From Symsagittifera roscoffensis (Eukaryota > Xenacoelomorpha > Acoela > Convolutidae), in assembly GCF_963678635.1 (NCBI RefSeq), contig NC_087067.1:2480001-2544000 (forward strand): a DNA stretch of 64,000 nucleotides, in the 5' to 3' direction. Below, piece by piece: positions 9,961 to 19,639 of the stretch (its first letter is position 1; the number at the start of each line of letters is the position of its first letter). The notes beneath the pieces were generated by a model. That model was not told the origin of the DNA. It did no database searches and saw only the letters and a list, made by a program, of their open reading frames with translations. Both the position numbers and the translations under genes were made by a program.

Positions 9961-12900
9961 ATTTTCTTGGTATAAAGTGTTGTAAGTATAATCGATTCCC
10001 ATCTTAGGTTCAGACATTAAAATTGAACTAAAAATGGGTTTAAATGGATTTTAAAATATTTAGGAAATCACATTAAAATGAATTTTTTTCCACTTTATTT
10101 TGTTTCGCGCCTCGTGCAAATTTTTGCAAGAATTTCTGCGTTTATCAAGTGAGTTATGCGGAAACTTTGAAAAGCGAGAGTACGGCCTAATCAATTTCTA
10201 AACCAAAAATTAAATTGCAAAAAGATTCCGTTAGGTTCTCATAAGTTCTACCCCCTAACTTTTGCCCCTTTTTCCCCCGTCAACCCCCCTAACCTTTGCT
10301 GTTTTGCTTCTCTCCCCCCACTGAACCCCCCTCCCACTGAACCCCCCTTCCACTGAACCCCCCTCCCACTGAACCCCCAAAGCCCCCCCCCCCACCTGAA
10401 CACCCCCCACATGAACCCACCAACCCTCCCTCACCTGAACCCACCCCGCCTCTCCCCCACATGAACCCACCCCTCTCCCACTTGATCTCCTGAGACATCC
10501 CCCCAGCTGAACCAGATCCCGCAGCCTGAAACAACGAAACGGGGGGAGGGGTAATGGAAGGGGGATTAGTCCACCTCCAACTTTCCAACTTCAGCCCCCC
10601 CCCCCCAAGTTTCTAATTGCTTAACAAAAATGTTGAAAAGAACAAAATTCCGTTTTTGAGTAACATAAAAAGTAACAAAAATATCAAAGTTAGCCAGAAA
10701 AAAAATTAAATTGAACAAAAAGTTTGCAACGTTACCAACTTTAGTTTAAAACGTAGAAAAGACTTTAAGTGCGTTGAAATTCGCATCTCAGTAAAGTGGA
10801 AAAAAATCGATTATAGTTTAGTTTCAATGTAAGTGTTAAAAAAATGAAAAAAAATCGATTATTAGGGATGAAAAAAAGATTTTGTTGCCTCAAAAAATAG
10901 TTATATTATAACCCATTTTTAATTGATTCTAATCGATTTGTTTTCACTTTTGTGGACATTGACAAGGAAACTCAATTATAATCGATTTTTATTCATGGAA
11001 CTCCAATGCGGGCTGCTACCCAAGTTGCCTACGTTTTGAATAGAAAGTACTTCAACAAGCATTCTTTTTTGCTATATTAATGCGAAACAAACTGAGCATC
11101 CGTTAAAAGAACTGCAAAGGCTGATCAAATTTGTTAAATATAGTTTTGGCAAAAAATATTTTGAAGATATAAACGTTTATAGCTGGTACAAGAGTTTGAA
11201 AAAAGTCTTTTCAATGTCTCAATGCTCTGAATCAATTCTTTTTTGCATCAATGGTTTTTCCGTTTTTTTGAAGAGCTATTTTGGAGTTAACCGGAATTAT
11301 TCCGTCTTATAACCATTATGTTCAGTGTTCCAGTTTTTGTTACATGATATGGTCCTCAAAGTTTATACTTAGTTCGTGGTTGTCGCCTTTCTGCTATCGA
11401 ATGACCTAATTTTTGTATAAGTTTTGTTCAAAAATGCGGAATTCTTATGAACGAACGCCAGGCATGTTTGTGTCAATTGTAAGCGGGATCGGGCGGTCAT
11501 TTGGAGTATTAGACTTTCTCTAAAGAGAGAGTTAGGCCAACTGCAGATAGACAAAACTAGTGACGTTGTTTGGTTCGAATCTCTGAAAAGTTTTAAGCCA
11601 CTAGTTTACTTGTTTAGTCCCGTGGCAAAACTAGTTTGTATGCTTTGTCCCGCCTTTTTCCTAAAAACAAAAGCATGCTCGAGATTCCATTATACGCCTT
11701 GGGTTTGGTATCCAAATCGGTACTCACTAAACTAACTAGGCCAGCTGTGTTATCAACAAAAACATTATGCAGCTTACTGTGAGAAGTGAGAATCAACCCA
11801 AATAATGCACCTCTGTTTTTATTACCTGCCTAAGCTCTATGCTGGTGATTGCCTCGACGTTTGAGATTTCTTTGATCTTTGTTTTGGCGCTTGCGCTCGG
11901 AGACACCTTTCTGAAAATTTTTCTAAAACTTTTCGCTGAACAAAAATTTGCACATGATGTTGTCAAAAGTTGGCTCAATTGGTAGGACACTTGAAAATGA
12001 AGAATTGATTGAGACAGTAATTCCTAGAAAGTAATTGGTATGAAATAATTTCGATCTACATTTTGATACGCAAAACTTTTATTATGATAAAACTCAAAAA
12101 ATAGATAAAAGTCAAGCGAAAATGTACCGACGTTTTTTAGCTGAAAAATTCTCTACGGCCTAACAATTTATGAATCAAAATTAACATCAAAATTTTTGGC
12201 GTGAAGTTTTTTTTGTAAAAAAATTATCCTGAGTGCGGGAGATATAAGCAAAGAAAGTTTGTAACTTGCTTTTGGAAAATTCTTTCAAATTATATTGACA
12301 AAATTTCATATAATTTCTTTTTCCAGATAACTATAGAGGAGATAACAGCGTTTGAACAATTATTTTGTTCAACATATAATTCAACCTTTCTGCTTACTTT
12401 TTTAAATTTTATGTTTTTTTTTCATTACAGTCTAATACAAACGTAACAAAAAATAATGTGTTTGTTTAAATTTTTCTCACTAGTATTTTGTGATTTGTCA
12501 TTAGAACCTAAAAAGTTTGCTGAGCAGTCAAAATTCGAACTTAACATGTTGCTTTTCTTTTTTTCGACAACAGATTTTGTCGTGTTTTTGACTTCAAGGA
12601 ACTTTCGAAATTTGTGAAATTCTTTTTCAATGTTTTTGAATACCGCGGTTAAACCAAATGCACCGAGTTTACCGTTGTAATAAATTCGGAAATATACAAC
12701 CAGACGACTCTTTAAAGAAGTTGTAAATAGGGGTGAAATTGACGAAGCGGCTCAAACTCCGGCGCTTCCCAAATGAAAAGTCGGAAGTTTGAGGCGCACC
12801 ATGAGGATGAAGAACCTTTATCCAGCCTAGAAAACTAATTAAAAAAACCAACTGCAATGCCTTGATTTTTCCGTAAAGAACCGAACAAGCCATATGTTAG

Positions 12901-13002
12901 TCCTTTCCAATGAGAATAATGTCTTAATCAGTGTTCTGTTCTTGTATCAGCAAGATTATTGGAGTGTCTTTTTCATCTTAAGACGATGCTTCTAAGACTT
13001 TT
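9961..13002 (+). other. Intronic sequence with a C-rich minisatellite
   Basis: No exon was found. Bases about 10250-10620 are a C-rich simple-sequence tract with a repeated actgaacccccc or acctgaaccc motif. The long minus-strand Gly-rich open frames over it are composition artefacts. Around 10790-10990 the motif aatcgatt recurs. At 11600-11635 lies a partial copy of the terminus of the 6739-6985 element. Confidence 0.55.
10250..10620. repeat. C-rich minisatellite
   Basis: Degenerate units of the type cccccctcccactgaac and acccacctgaac lie between poly-C runs. No coding function is supported. Confidence 0.75.
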
Positions 13003-13300
13003 GTATAAGATGATCTATAAGCCCCTTCATCTGAGCTCGACTAAACTTCGACTCTCTGACTAAATTACGACTCCTAATGTTTTGACTTAGCATTCGATTT
13101 TTGGGCTTTTTAGGGCTAATTTTATTGCTTGCTGTTCAAAGCATATTAGCGCGTTTGACCGAAAACTCGTAAAAACAGCCTAAAAAATCCCAAAAATCTA
13201 ACGCTATAAGTCAAAATATTACGAGTCGTAATTTAGTCAGAGAGTCGAAATTTATTCAAGCTCAATTGAAGAGGGCTTACACATGATCTTATAAAAATAG
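13003..13300. mobile_element. Fold-back (inverted-repeat) element
   Basis: The left arm about 13005-13120 and the right arm about 13180-13298 are reverse complements over ~110 bp with few mismatches. Both contain tcgactctctgactaaat and tttttggg. The outer ends read ataagatgatctataagccc and, inverted, ataagatcatgtgtaagccc, flanked by TA-type bases. This is a MITE-like hairpin of ~300 bp only 60 bp upstream of the next exon. Confidence 0.7.
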
Positions 13301-13360
13301 TTTAAACAGTCTCGTTCAAAACATAAACTACAAATCTCGACTCGGGTTTATTTTTTGCAG

Positions 13361-13524
13361 GCTATCCCCATGACAAACTGCAGAAGCGGGTGCTACACAT
13401 GATGGTGCTGGACTACGACAAGTTCAGCCGAGATGACGTCATCGGGGAGATCAACGTGCCACTGAATGAAATTGACCTCTCACACCCCCTCCAGATGTGG
13501 AAGGAACTCAGTCCCATTTCCAAG
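13361..13524 (+). CDS. syt7: Synaptotagmin-7-like exon: end of C2A domain
   Basis: Bounded by a strong acceptor (ttattttttgcag) and the donor AAG|gtcagt. It starts in phase 1, completing Gly with the exon ending 2674, and ends in phase 0. It encodes GYPHDKLQKRVLHM, then loop 3 LDYDKFSRDDVIGE with all calcium-ligand aspartates of a functional C2A (D-x-D and D-D), then INVPL and the WKEL segment before the C2A-C2B linker. The FSRDD form of loop 3 is the synaptotagmin-7 pattern. The donor is the first unit of a 22-bp minisatellite, so several look-alike donors follow in the intron. Confidence 0.93.
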
Positions 13525-13659
13525 GTCAGTCAGGGCAGGTATCGAGGTCAGTCAGGGCAGGTACCGAGGCCAGTCAGGGTAGGTACCGAGGTCAGTTAGG
13601 GCAGGTATCGAGGTCAGTCAGGGCAGGTATCGAGGTCAAATTAGGACAGGGACCGAGGC
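13524..13659 (+). repeat. 22-bp minisatellite beginning at the splice donor
   Basis: Five near-identical 22-bp units (13524-13545, 13546-13567, 13568-13589, 13590-13611, 13612-13633) of the type ggtcagtcagggcaggtatc plus ga, then a decayed partial unit. The first unit is the authentic 5' splice site of the exon. Every later unit repeats a gag|gtcagt-like or cag|gtat-like donor. Confidence 0.9.
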
Positions 13660-13966
13660 TAGGTTGATATCACGAAGCTCTGATTGTTTGTAGTAATGTA
13701 ACTTTATCGCTTTAAGAATTGTATAAGCATATATGTGTGGATCATTGCATGACTTTTTTTGCTTCAAAATCAATTGTTTATTTTGTTTATTAACAGAATT
13801 AATTCGTTCTACATGTAAAATGATGATTCTTAATAGAATATTTTATTTAATTGTCAACCATCAATTTACATAGAACATAGAACAAGTTCCTTTTCATAGA
13901 ACAAATTTAAACTTTTATTATCATTTGCTGAAACGACTACAAGAAAAACATTAATTTTACTGACAG

Positions 13967-14087
13967 GAGAAATACAGGCGGGGTGAGATCTTGATCACGC
14001 TTTCGTACAACCCCCTCACAGGAATCCTGGCGGTCACAATAGTCAGAGCGAAAGACCTCAAACCTATGGACATCTCGGGTACATCAG
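13967..14087 (+). CDS. syt7: Synaptotagmin-7-like exon: start of C2B domain
   Basis: The 121-bp exon runs from an acceptor ttttactgacag to the donor G|gtgaga, phase 0 to phase 1. It encodes 40 residues: a short linker, RRGEILITLSYNPLTG, then VRAKDLKPMDISGTS, which is the first two strands of C2B and the N-terminal half of calcium loop 1. The MDISGTS Asp is a calcium ligand. The reading closely follows the synaptotagmin-7 pattern of a short C2A-C2B linker, then RGE-L-SLCYNP-type strand. Confidence 0.92.
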
Positions 14088-14434
14088 GTGAGAATAATTT
14101 TAAGTTTCTTGCTCCCCCTCAACTCTGGTTTCCACTTTGATTCCATTCTATAACGTCATCTTTTTTGGGAAGCAATTTTTGATGAAGACTGCGTTGGCGA
14201 CATTATGTGACTATAGTTAAGCTGGGAACACTGGGAGTAATTTAATGGTAACTATGGATTATCTAGGGTAGGGGAAAAAATTACAGGTGACCAACTGTCC
14301 TCTTTCCATGTCTGTACTCTATGCTTAATTAGGAGCATAGGTAGACTTCGTGGCTATGTCCAAGCTTTTCTTTGTATCATAGCCGTACGTCAAGATCATA
14401 TGTATGCTGCAAATTTAAAAAAAAACAGACCAAA

Positions 14435-14661
14435 AAAGGCGTTTTTAGGCACTTTTTGAGAAACTTTGATCAAAAAATCGCAGTTTTCTATGAAATTCTT
14501 CTTTAGGCGCCAAAGGCGCTTTGAGAAAGTTTTTAGGGTCATTCAGCCATAAATTCATATCTCAAAATAGTACAAAGGGGGAAACCTTTGGGTCGGCAGG
14601 GGCTCGAATCCCTGAGAGGAAGAAGGCGTCATCCCACTTCCCCCCTAAACCCGCTGCTGGA
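14435..14661 (+). mobile_element. 5'-truncated hAT-like MITE
   Basis: Contains the 3' two-thirds of the family consensus (ggcgccaaaggcgc, gtcattcagccataaa, gtcggcaggggctcgaatcc) and ends cccctaaacccgctgctgg, a decayed form of the usual ctaaatccgcccctg terminus. Confidence 0.6.
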
Positions 14662-14698
14662 TGCTGCTATTATTAACAAAATCATGTTATAGCATTTA

Positions 14699-14916
14699 GG
14701 GGGCGGTGGTGAAGTGATTAGATCTCGGCCTCTCAATCGAAAGGTCGGTTGTGCGAGGCCCAACATGATCTGTGCTTGTTGGATGAGGGTGAGGCAACAT
14801 TACCCAGCCCAAAAAAACCAAAAAATTTGCATGTAATTCTCAAACAGGAACACATTAGCGGTTCTTCGTGATGAGCTGAACAGCTGGTATGTTGATCCTT
14901 TCCCTTATAGATGAAT
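14699..14916 (+). mobile_element. tRNA-derived SINE, forward copy
   Basis: The head (ggcggtggtgaagtgattag, then ggtcggttgtgcgaggcc) has the A-box and B-box arrangement of a tRNA-derived pol III promoter. The body (attacccagccc, caaaaaatttgcat, cgtgatgagctgaacagct, ttgatcctttccc) is shared, in inverted orientation, with 42493-42717. Two copies with the same head and body support an interspersed SINE rather than a single tRNA pseudogene. Confidence 0.75.
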
Positions 14917-15147
14917 CGTGTTGAATTAACATATGTTGACATTTTAAGGAACTGTATGTTTTGGTACAACTGGTAGCAGGTTTTAACCTGGTTCCAGTCG
15001 CGCAACGATTCGTGACGGTCGCTTAATGGTGAAAAACAATCTAAGCCTAGAAAATAACCAAAAAATTAATTGTGATTCTGTAGCAATGAAAACAGCTGCC
15101 GATCTCCCTAAAAACCTTAAGTGCTCGTACGTTAGTTTTTTTTTCAC

Positions 15148-15665
15148 ACGAGAACAAATAAAATAACGTTAAAAGTATCTTAAAACACCTTAATGTTTAG
15201 GGTAAGTTTGCACTACTTCGAGCAGGGGCTAGGATTTTCTCGAGGGGGGGACTTCCAAATTTTTTTTAGATCGACCAAATTGATTTTCTGAGCTCTCCTA
15301 AGTCATTATAAAGACCCCATTTTGACCAAAGTTTTTAGGCATTTTTTGGAAATTTTTCACCAAAAAAATTAAGTTTTTGGCGCGCACTCACCCTTAAAGT
15401 TAATATGATTTGGCGCCGAATGTTAGTTATAAGTAATTATAGTGTTAAGGTAATTAGAGGTAAAATATCTAAATTTTTAAGGTTAATTTAAATAAAAAAT
15501 AGTTTTTTTTTTCACTTTTGTTATTGATTCACTTTAACTTTTAATTTAATTATAGGTAAACTTTTAAGTTATTTATAGGTAAGTTAAGTTTTACTCAAGG
15601 TAGTGCAAATTTACCTTAATCGCTAAGGTGTTTCGAGGTATTTTAGAGTTATTTTACTTTAAGTT
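15148..15665. mobile_element. Inverted-repeat element with nested MITE
   Basis: The left arm 15150-15220 (aaataacgttaaaagtatct, aaacaccttaatg, gtttgcactact) and the right arm 15600-15665, inverted, match over ~60 bp. The centre holds a 3'-truncated hAT-like MITE (15223-15424), evidently a later insertion. Confidence 0.6.
15223..15424 (+). mobile_element. 3'-truncated hAT-like MITE
   Basis: Begins caggggctaggattttctcg and continues through gagctctcct, aaagaccccattttgacc and ggcgcgcactcaccctt. It stops at ggcgccgaatg, where full copies continue for another 190 bp. Confidence 0.65.
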
Positions 15666-15813
15666 TTCTAGGATCCCTCGCTTAAAAGCAGTCTAAAAAT
15701 AACTTTTTTTCTGTTATGCGGTCTAAAAACTGTCGTTTTTGATTTAAAACGAAAATGCCGTTAACGATGTGGTATTTGTGGACCTCACATCAGAAAATAC
15801 CCTACCCTGTTAG

Positions 15814-16243
15814 CAGGGGCGGATCTAGGATTTTCTCGAGAGGGGGGGGGCGGATTTTCAAAAAATTTTCTATATTTTTGACGACCTAGGTTGACAAAAT
15901 TCATTTTCCGAGCTCTCCTTGAGCACTAAAAAGACGCTGTTTTGGCCAAATTTTCTGCGCCGAAGGCATTTTTTTGAAAAACAGGTCAAAAAGCTTTTTT
16001 TTTTTGGCGCGCGCTTCCCCTCAGAGTTAGTATATATTGGCACCGAAGGTGCCTTTGGAAAAATTTTAGGGTCGGTCGGCCAAAAATGGATTTCTTAAAA
16101 AGTACCAAAGTGGGGGGGGGGGGGGAGCGGCGGACGCCCTTCCTTCAGGGATTCGACCCCCTGCCGATCCAAAGGGTCCCCTTTGGGTCGGCAGGGGTCG
16201 AAGTCCTGAAGAAAAGGCGTCCTCCCCCCTAAATCCGCCCTTG
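15814..16243 (+). mobile_element. Full-length hAT-like MITE with exact 8-bp target duplication
   Basis: A 430-bp element starting caggggcggatctaggattt and ending ctaaatccgcccttg, an imperfect terminal inverted repeat. It is flanked by identical octamers cctgttag at 15806-15813 and 16244-16251. An 8-bp duplication and CAGGGG-type ends are the signature of hAT transposons. There is no coding capacity, so it is a non-autonomous copy. Confidence 0.9.
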
Positions 16244-16490
16244 CCTGTTAGAGAAATAGGCTCTTTTCCACTTCCCACCAACTTTCCAACTTTCTTTCTT
16301 TTGGTTTGTTCACATGTTCTTATGGCTAAACGCGTGATCTTACGAAATAATAGCGAATAGGTTCACAATCGTTAATATGTTCACTATTATGCCATTTTTA
16401 ATTGCATTATGACAATACTAAAGTGGTTTTCAATACTGGAATTGAAAGGGGCAGTTGAAAAAGACGAGATTAATGGAGGTCTGTTTTCAG

Positions 16491-16685
16491 ATCCGTACGT
16501 CAAAGTATACAACATGTACCAAAACAAGCGAGTGCAGAAAGTGAAAACATCCTGCAAAAGTCACACACTTGACCCCGAATTTGAGGAGAAATTCACGTTC
16601 ACAGTGCCGACAAACAAACTGGACGACACTCTAATTGTAGTCACAGTCATGGACAAAGACATACTTAAATGGAACGAAAAAATAG
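16491..16685 (+). CDS. syt7: Synaptotagmin-7-like exon: central C2B domain
   Basis: The 195-bp exon, phase 1 to phase 1, runs between ctgttttcag and G|gtatgt. It encodes DPYVKVYNMYQNKRVQKVK (second loop-1 Asp, then the polybasic strand that binds acidic lipid and SNARE partners in this family), THTLDPEFEEKF-type strand, and loop 3 VMDKDILKWNEKIG. Loop 3 keeps two of the three usual acidic positions as D-x-D. The fifth ligand position, normally Asp, is Glu. An upstream in-frame ATG at 16409 lies in the intron and is not the start. The following intron carries the 24-kb retrotransposon. Confidence 0.94.
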
Positions 16686-17547
16686 GTATGTGAGAATGCA
16701 ACGCGAGCTGTTTTCGCAATAGAGCTAAAAAATTTTTAGCAACGGAGGGTATTTTGGTATATTTAGGAGGCTAATTCGTCTAAACTTCCTATCCGTCGAA
16801 GAAAACAATTGCAGTCTTTCGGTTTTTAATACGTTCCTAGAAAAATTTCTTGAAAAATGTCTATCAATTCTTGAGACGCATTCAAGAAACTAATGGCCAC
16901 TCTACAAAAAATGGTTACATAGAACTGAAAAGGTTTAAAAAGATAAAACTTCAAGTTTTTTGAATCTGGTGTTTTTTATTTTGATTGGCTAAGCAGCATA
17001 GAAAAATTTGCACAGGCTAATGATTATCTGCGATGCCTGATTTTGCGTGGGGAAAACTGAAAAAAGTATTTGAAAAATGAAAACATCAGAAAACAAAGTT
17101 TCTCTCCATTTTCAATAATTGGAACAAAACATTTGCTTTGGTTTTTAACTCAAGTTAAAAGAAAAGCAAAATTATGCAAAAAAACTTGCTGAACGTACTA
17201 TTTATGCAACATATCAAAATTAAAACATAACAACATAACAAAAAAACTACATTCAAAAATTCTTCTATTTTTTATGTTTTGAATTCAAATCTTTAAAAAA
17301 CAGTTTTTTTTGCAGGGGTGGCTTTCAGCTCTTCTAATAGATGGTTGCATGGTTTTCTAGAAGTTTTTTTTGTTCAGAACATGTTAAAAAGCAATTTACA
17401 GTAGATAGCAAAATTGGATCGATATCACTTCAAGATGGAGAGACTTGAAAAATGAAGCATTTCTACTTGATTTAGCCTCTAACTAGCTTTTTTTCTCTAT
17501 TTTTTGCAGTTTTTTGCACATAATTTTCATTAAAAGGATGCAAAAAA
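16686..17547 (+). other. Last intron, part before the retrotransposon
   Basis: AT-rich intron DNA from the donor gtatgt to the A-run (17542-17547) into which the LTR element inserted. No exon or RNA gene was found. Confidence 0.7.
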
Positions 17548-17957
17548 TGGAACCTGATCTAAACTACATTTTATGATTGGATAAATTAGATATTTTACCA
17601 CTGTAAAGTATTTAATATTAACCAATCATGATCCATCAAACTAACAACCCACTTATTTGTAAGTGCTGGAATTACTTGTAATTTCAGCACCAGAGAGATT
17701 TGAATTTAACTTAGAAATTAGTTGACTCTCCAAGAAGACTTCAACAGCCGCAATAAACCAGTATACCCTAGATCTATTGAGCCTAGCAGAGACTAGTTAA
17801 ACACCCTGAGACTAGATAGTATAAGAGTAAGATTAGGATCGGTATTAGACTAAGAAGTTGCACGAATCTATCCGGCCGAAAATAAGATAGCGTGACGAGC
17901 AGACGGTGTACCCTATCCGAAATTACTCTATGAGTTAACCACATCGGTCCTAACTCA
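17548..17957 (+). repeat. 5' LTR
   Basis: 410 bp, TGGAACCTGA to CCTAACTCA (TG...CA ends). It is identical to 41054-41463 except a T/C at the cccacytattt site near 17655. A TATA-like string tataagag is at 17820-17827 and a polyadenylation-type aataaa at 17752-17757. Which of these the element uses cannot be told from sequence. Confidence 0.95.
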
Positions 17958-17959
17958 TC

Positions 17960-17977
17960 TGGTGCGACCATAAGTCT
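17960..17977 (+). promoter_or_regulatory. Putative tRNA primer-binding site
   Basis: Two bases after the 5' LTR lies tggtgcgaccataagtc. TGG pairs with the CCA end of a tRNA and the rest would pair with its T-arm side. I could not name the tRNA. Confidence 0.6.
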
Positions 17978-19171
17978 CGAACAAGACCTTAATAGCTTAG
18001 AATTAACCAAAAATAGATTAGAATTTAGACAAAACATTTTTAAAAATGTTACACGACGATAATTTAATCGAAATGTCTCTACGACTCAATAGATCAAAGC
18101 CAATATTCAGAACGATAAGAGAACTGCCCGGAATTGGAAGAAGACCTTGAACCAGAGACGACATACGACAAAGTAGAAACTTACCAAATAGTTATATGAT
18201 AGTACGGCAAAAGCCAACACAAACCTTTATATTTAGAATCTTATTAGCAATGAATTTAGATTTTCATTTGCAAACTTAAATCTTGAAGTCAATCTTCATG
18301 ATCATTTCAGGCGCTAAACAAAATATTAATATACAATAACGATTGATAAAAAGATCTCAGATCGTTTTTCTAAAATTCTGCAGTATTCTATAAAACATGT
18401 TTGGAAAATATTTATTGAAAATCAAAATAAAAATTAGTAGCATGACAATAAACTGTTAGTAATCATAAATCATCCAATTGTCCCAGCTTCATCACCTAAA
18501 ACATAACAGCAATCATAAGCTCACTAATTAAATCATTTTAAACTTAAAAATATTTAAATTTAAAACCAGATCATCAAGGCTTATCCTTGGATCTTAATTC
18601 ATTTTCTATTTAATTAAATTTAAAACTTGATCATCAAGGCCTATCCTTGGATCAAAAAGAACAATTTTGTTCTCCCCCACCCACTTAGCTAGTGTCTAAC
18701 GACCTCAAACGTCGATTCACTATCCAACCCTTTCTAAAAACCCAAGACTAATAGAAATTTTTCAACAAAACTAACCATTCAAATTAGGATAAACAGTGAA
18801 GAACTTCAGTTATTTATCCTTCACTTGAACCCTCCTCTTATCAAGACCCAGGATAAATCTTAGACTTAGTAAGTTTAAAATAGTATCTAACGAACTACTC
18901 GCGTTCTAATTATACCTGAACCTTGTGGATCGATTTACTATTCTCCAACCCTTGAACACAATCACTACCCCTAAGTAAGATTAAGTAAGTTAACACCTTA
19001 GCTTATACTAGCCACGAGAAAGTAAAAAATCATTCTTCGGAATCGATATACTTTTCTCTCCAACCCTGAACAAATAGACCCAGGTTAAGCTAACCAAAAA
19101 ATCGTAAGGACTAACAATTTAAGAAAATAGAAATCATCTAACAACTTTTTGCATCCGTCATCCTAAACCTT
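17978..19171 (+). other. 1.2-kb retrotransposon leader
   Basis: Untranslated, rich in stops. Two 25-bp direct repeats, 18569-18593 and 18629-18653 (gatcatcaaggcytatcctt plus ggatc), lie 60 bp apart. Each can fold as a short hairpin (atcaagg with ccttggat). Two donor-like strings, aa|gtaaga (GT at 18975) and aa|gtaagt (GT at 18985), lie ~190 bp before the first ORF and could serve subgenomic splicing. Confidence 0.55.
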
Positions 19172-19639
19172 ATGTCATTTAAAAATCTAGGAAACAAACA
19201 AACAATCGTTTTACACAACTGTGAAATAGATAACAAAAAATACGATCTTGTAATCACACCTCATACACAAACAGTTGGATATATTAGAACAAAACGACAA
19301 ACACTAAAAAGAAAAATAATAACTAAACAAAGACAAATAACACGAAAAAAAATTTCCAAAAATAGAAACGCATTTTCAGAATCAGAAGCCAGCAATTTAG
19401 ACGAACTCTATAAATTAAAAGAATCTATAGATAAAAATTGCCCCATTCACGATCAATTATATTTTTCCGACTCAGAAACAACTTCAAATTCATCAAAAAG
19501 AGGAAAAAGAAGAATAAAAAAGCAATATAAACACAAACCAATACATTTATATAATTGGAATCAACCAATTAGACACATCGATAATTACCTATTAACAGTC
19601 ATTAAACGAAAAAATGAGCCAAACACACACTCCAAGTGA
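19172..19639 (+). CDS. Retrotransposon ORF of unknown function, basic
   Basis: 155 codons from the first ATG after the leader. The central third is very rich in Lys and Arg (for example KRQTLKRKIITKQRQ, then SKRGKRRIKKQYKHK), which suggests nucleic-acid binding or a nuclear-localisation role. I see no zinc knuckle, catalytic motif or signal peptide, and recognise no family. It overlaps the next ORF by 26 bp in a different frame, so the two could be expressed by reinitiation or frameshifting. Such an ORF before gag is not part of the usual gypsy layout. Confidence 0.6.
   Translation: MSFKNLGNKQTIVLHNCEIDNKKYDLVITPHTQTVGYIRTKRQTLKRKIITKQRQITRKKISKNRNAFSESEASNLDELYKLKESIDKNCPIHDQLYFSDSETTSNSSKRGKRRIKKQYKHKPIHLYNWNQPIRHIDNYLLTVIKRKNEPNTHSK

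Larger units (their letters stand above)
14088..16490 (+). other. 2.4-kb intron made largely of MITEs and a SINE
   Basis: From the donor gtgaga to the acceptor ctgttttcag. Recognisable insertions fill most of it: a 5'-truncated hAT-like MITE (about 14435-14661), a tRNA-derived SINE (14699-14916), an inverted-repeat element (about 15148-15665) with a nested partial MITE (15223-15424), and a complete hAT-like MITE (15814-16243). Confidence 0.75.

Noticed and set aside
10255..10588. Gly/Trp-rich minus-strand open frames
   Set aside because: They are the reverse of a C-rich simple repeat, with no start context or domain.
13390..13599. 69-codon ORF read as a stand-alone gene
   Set aside because: It is the C2A exon read through its donor into the minisatellite. 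The splice border at 13524 and the phase match with 13967 explain it better.
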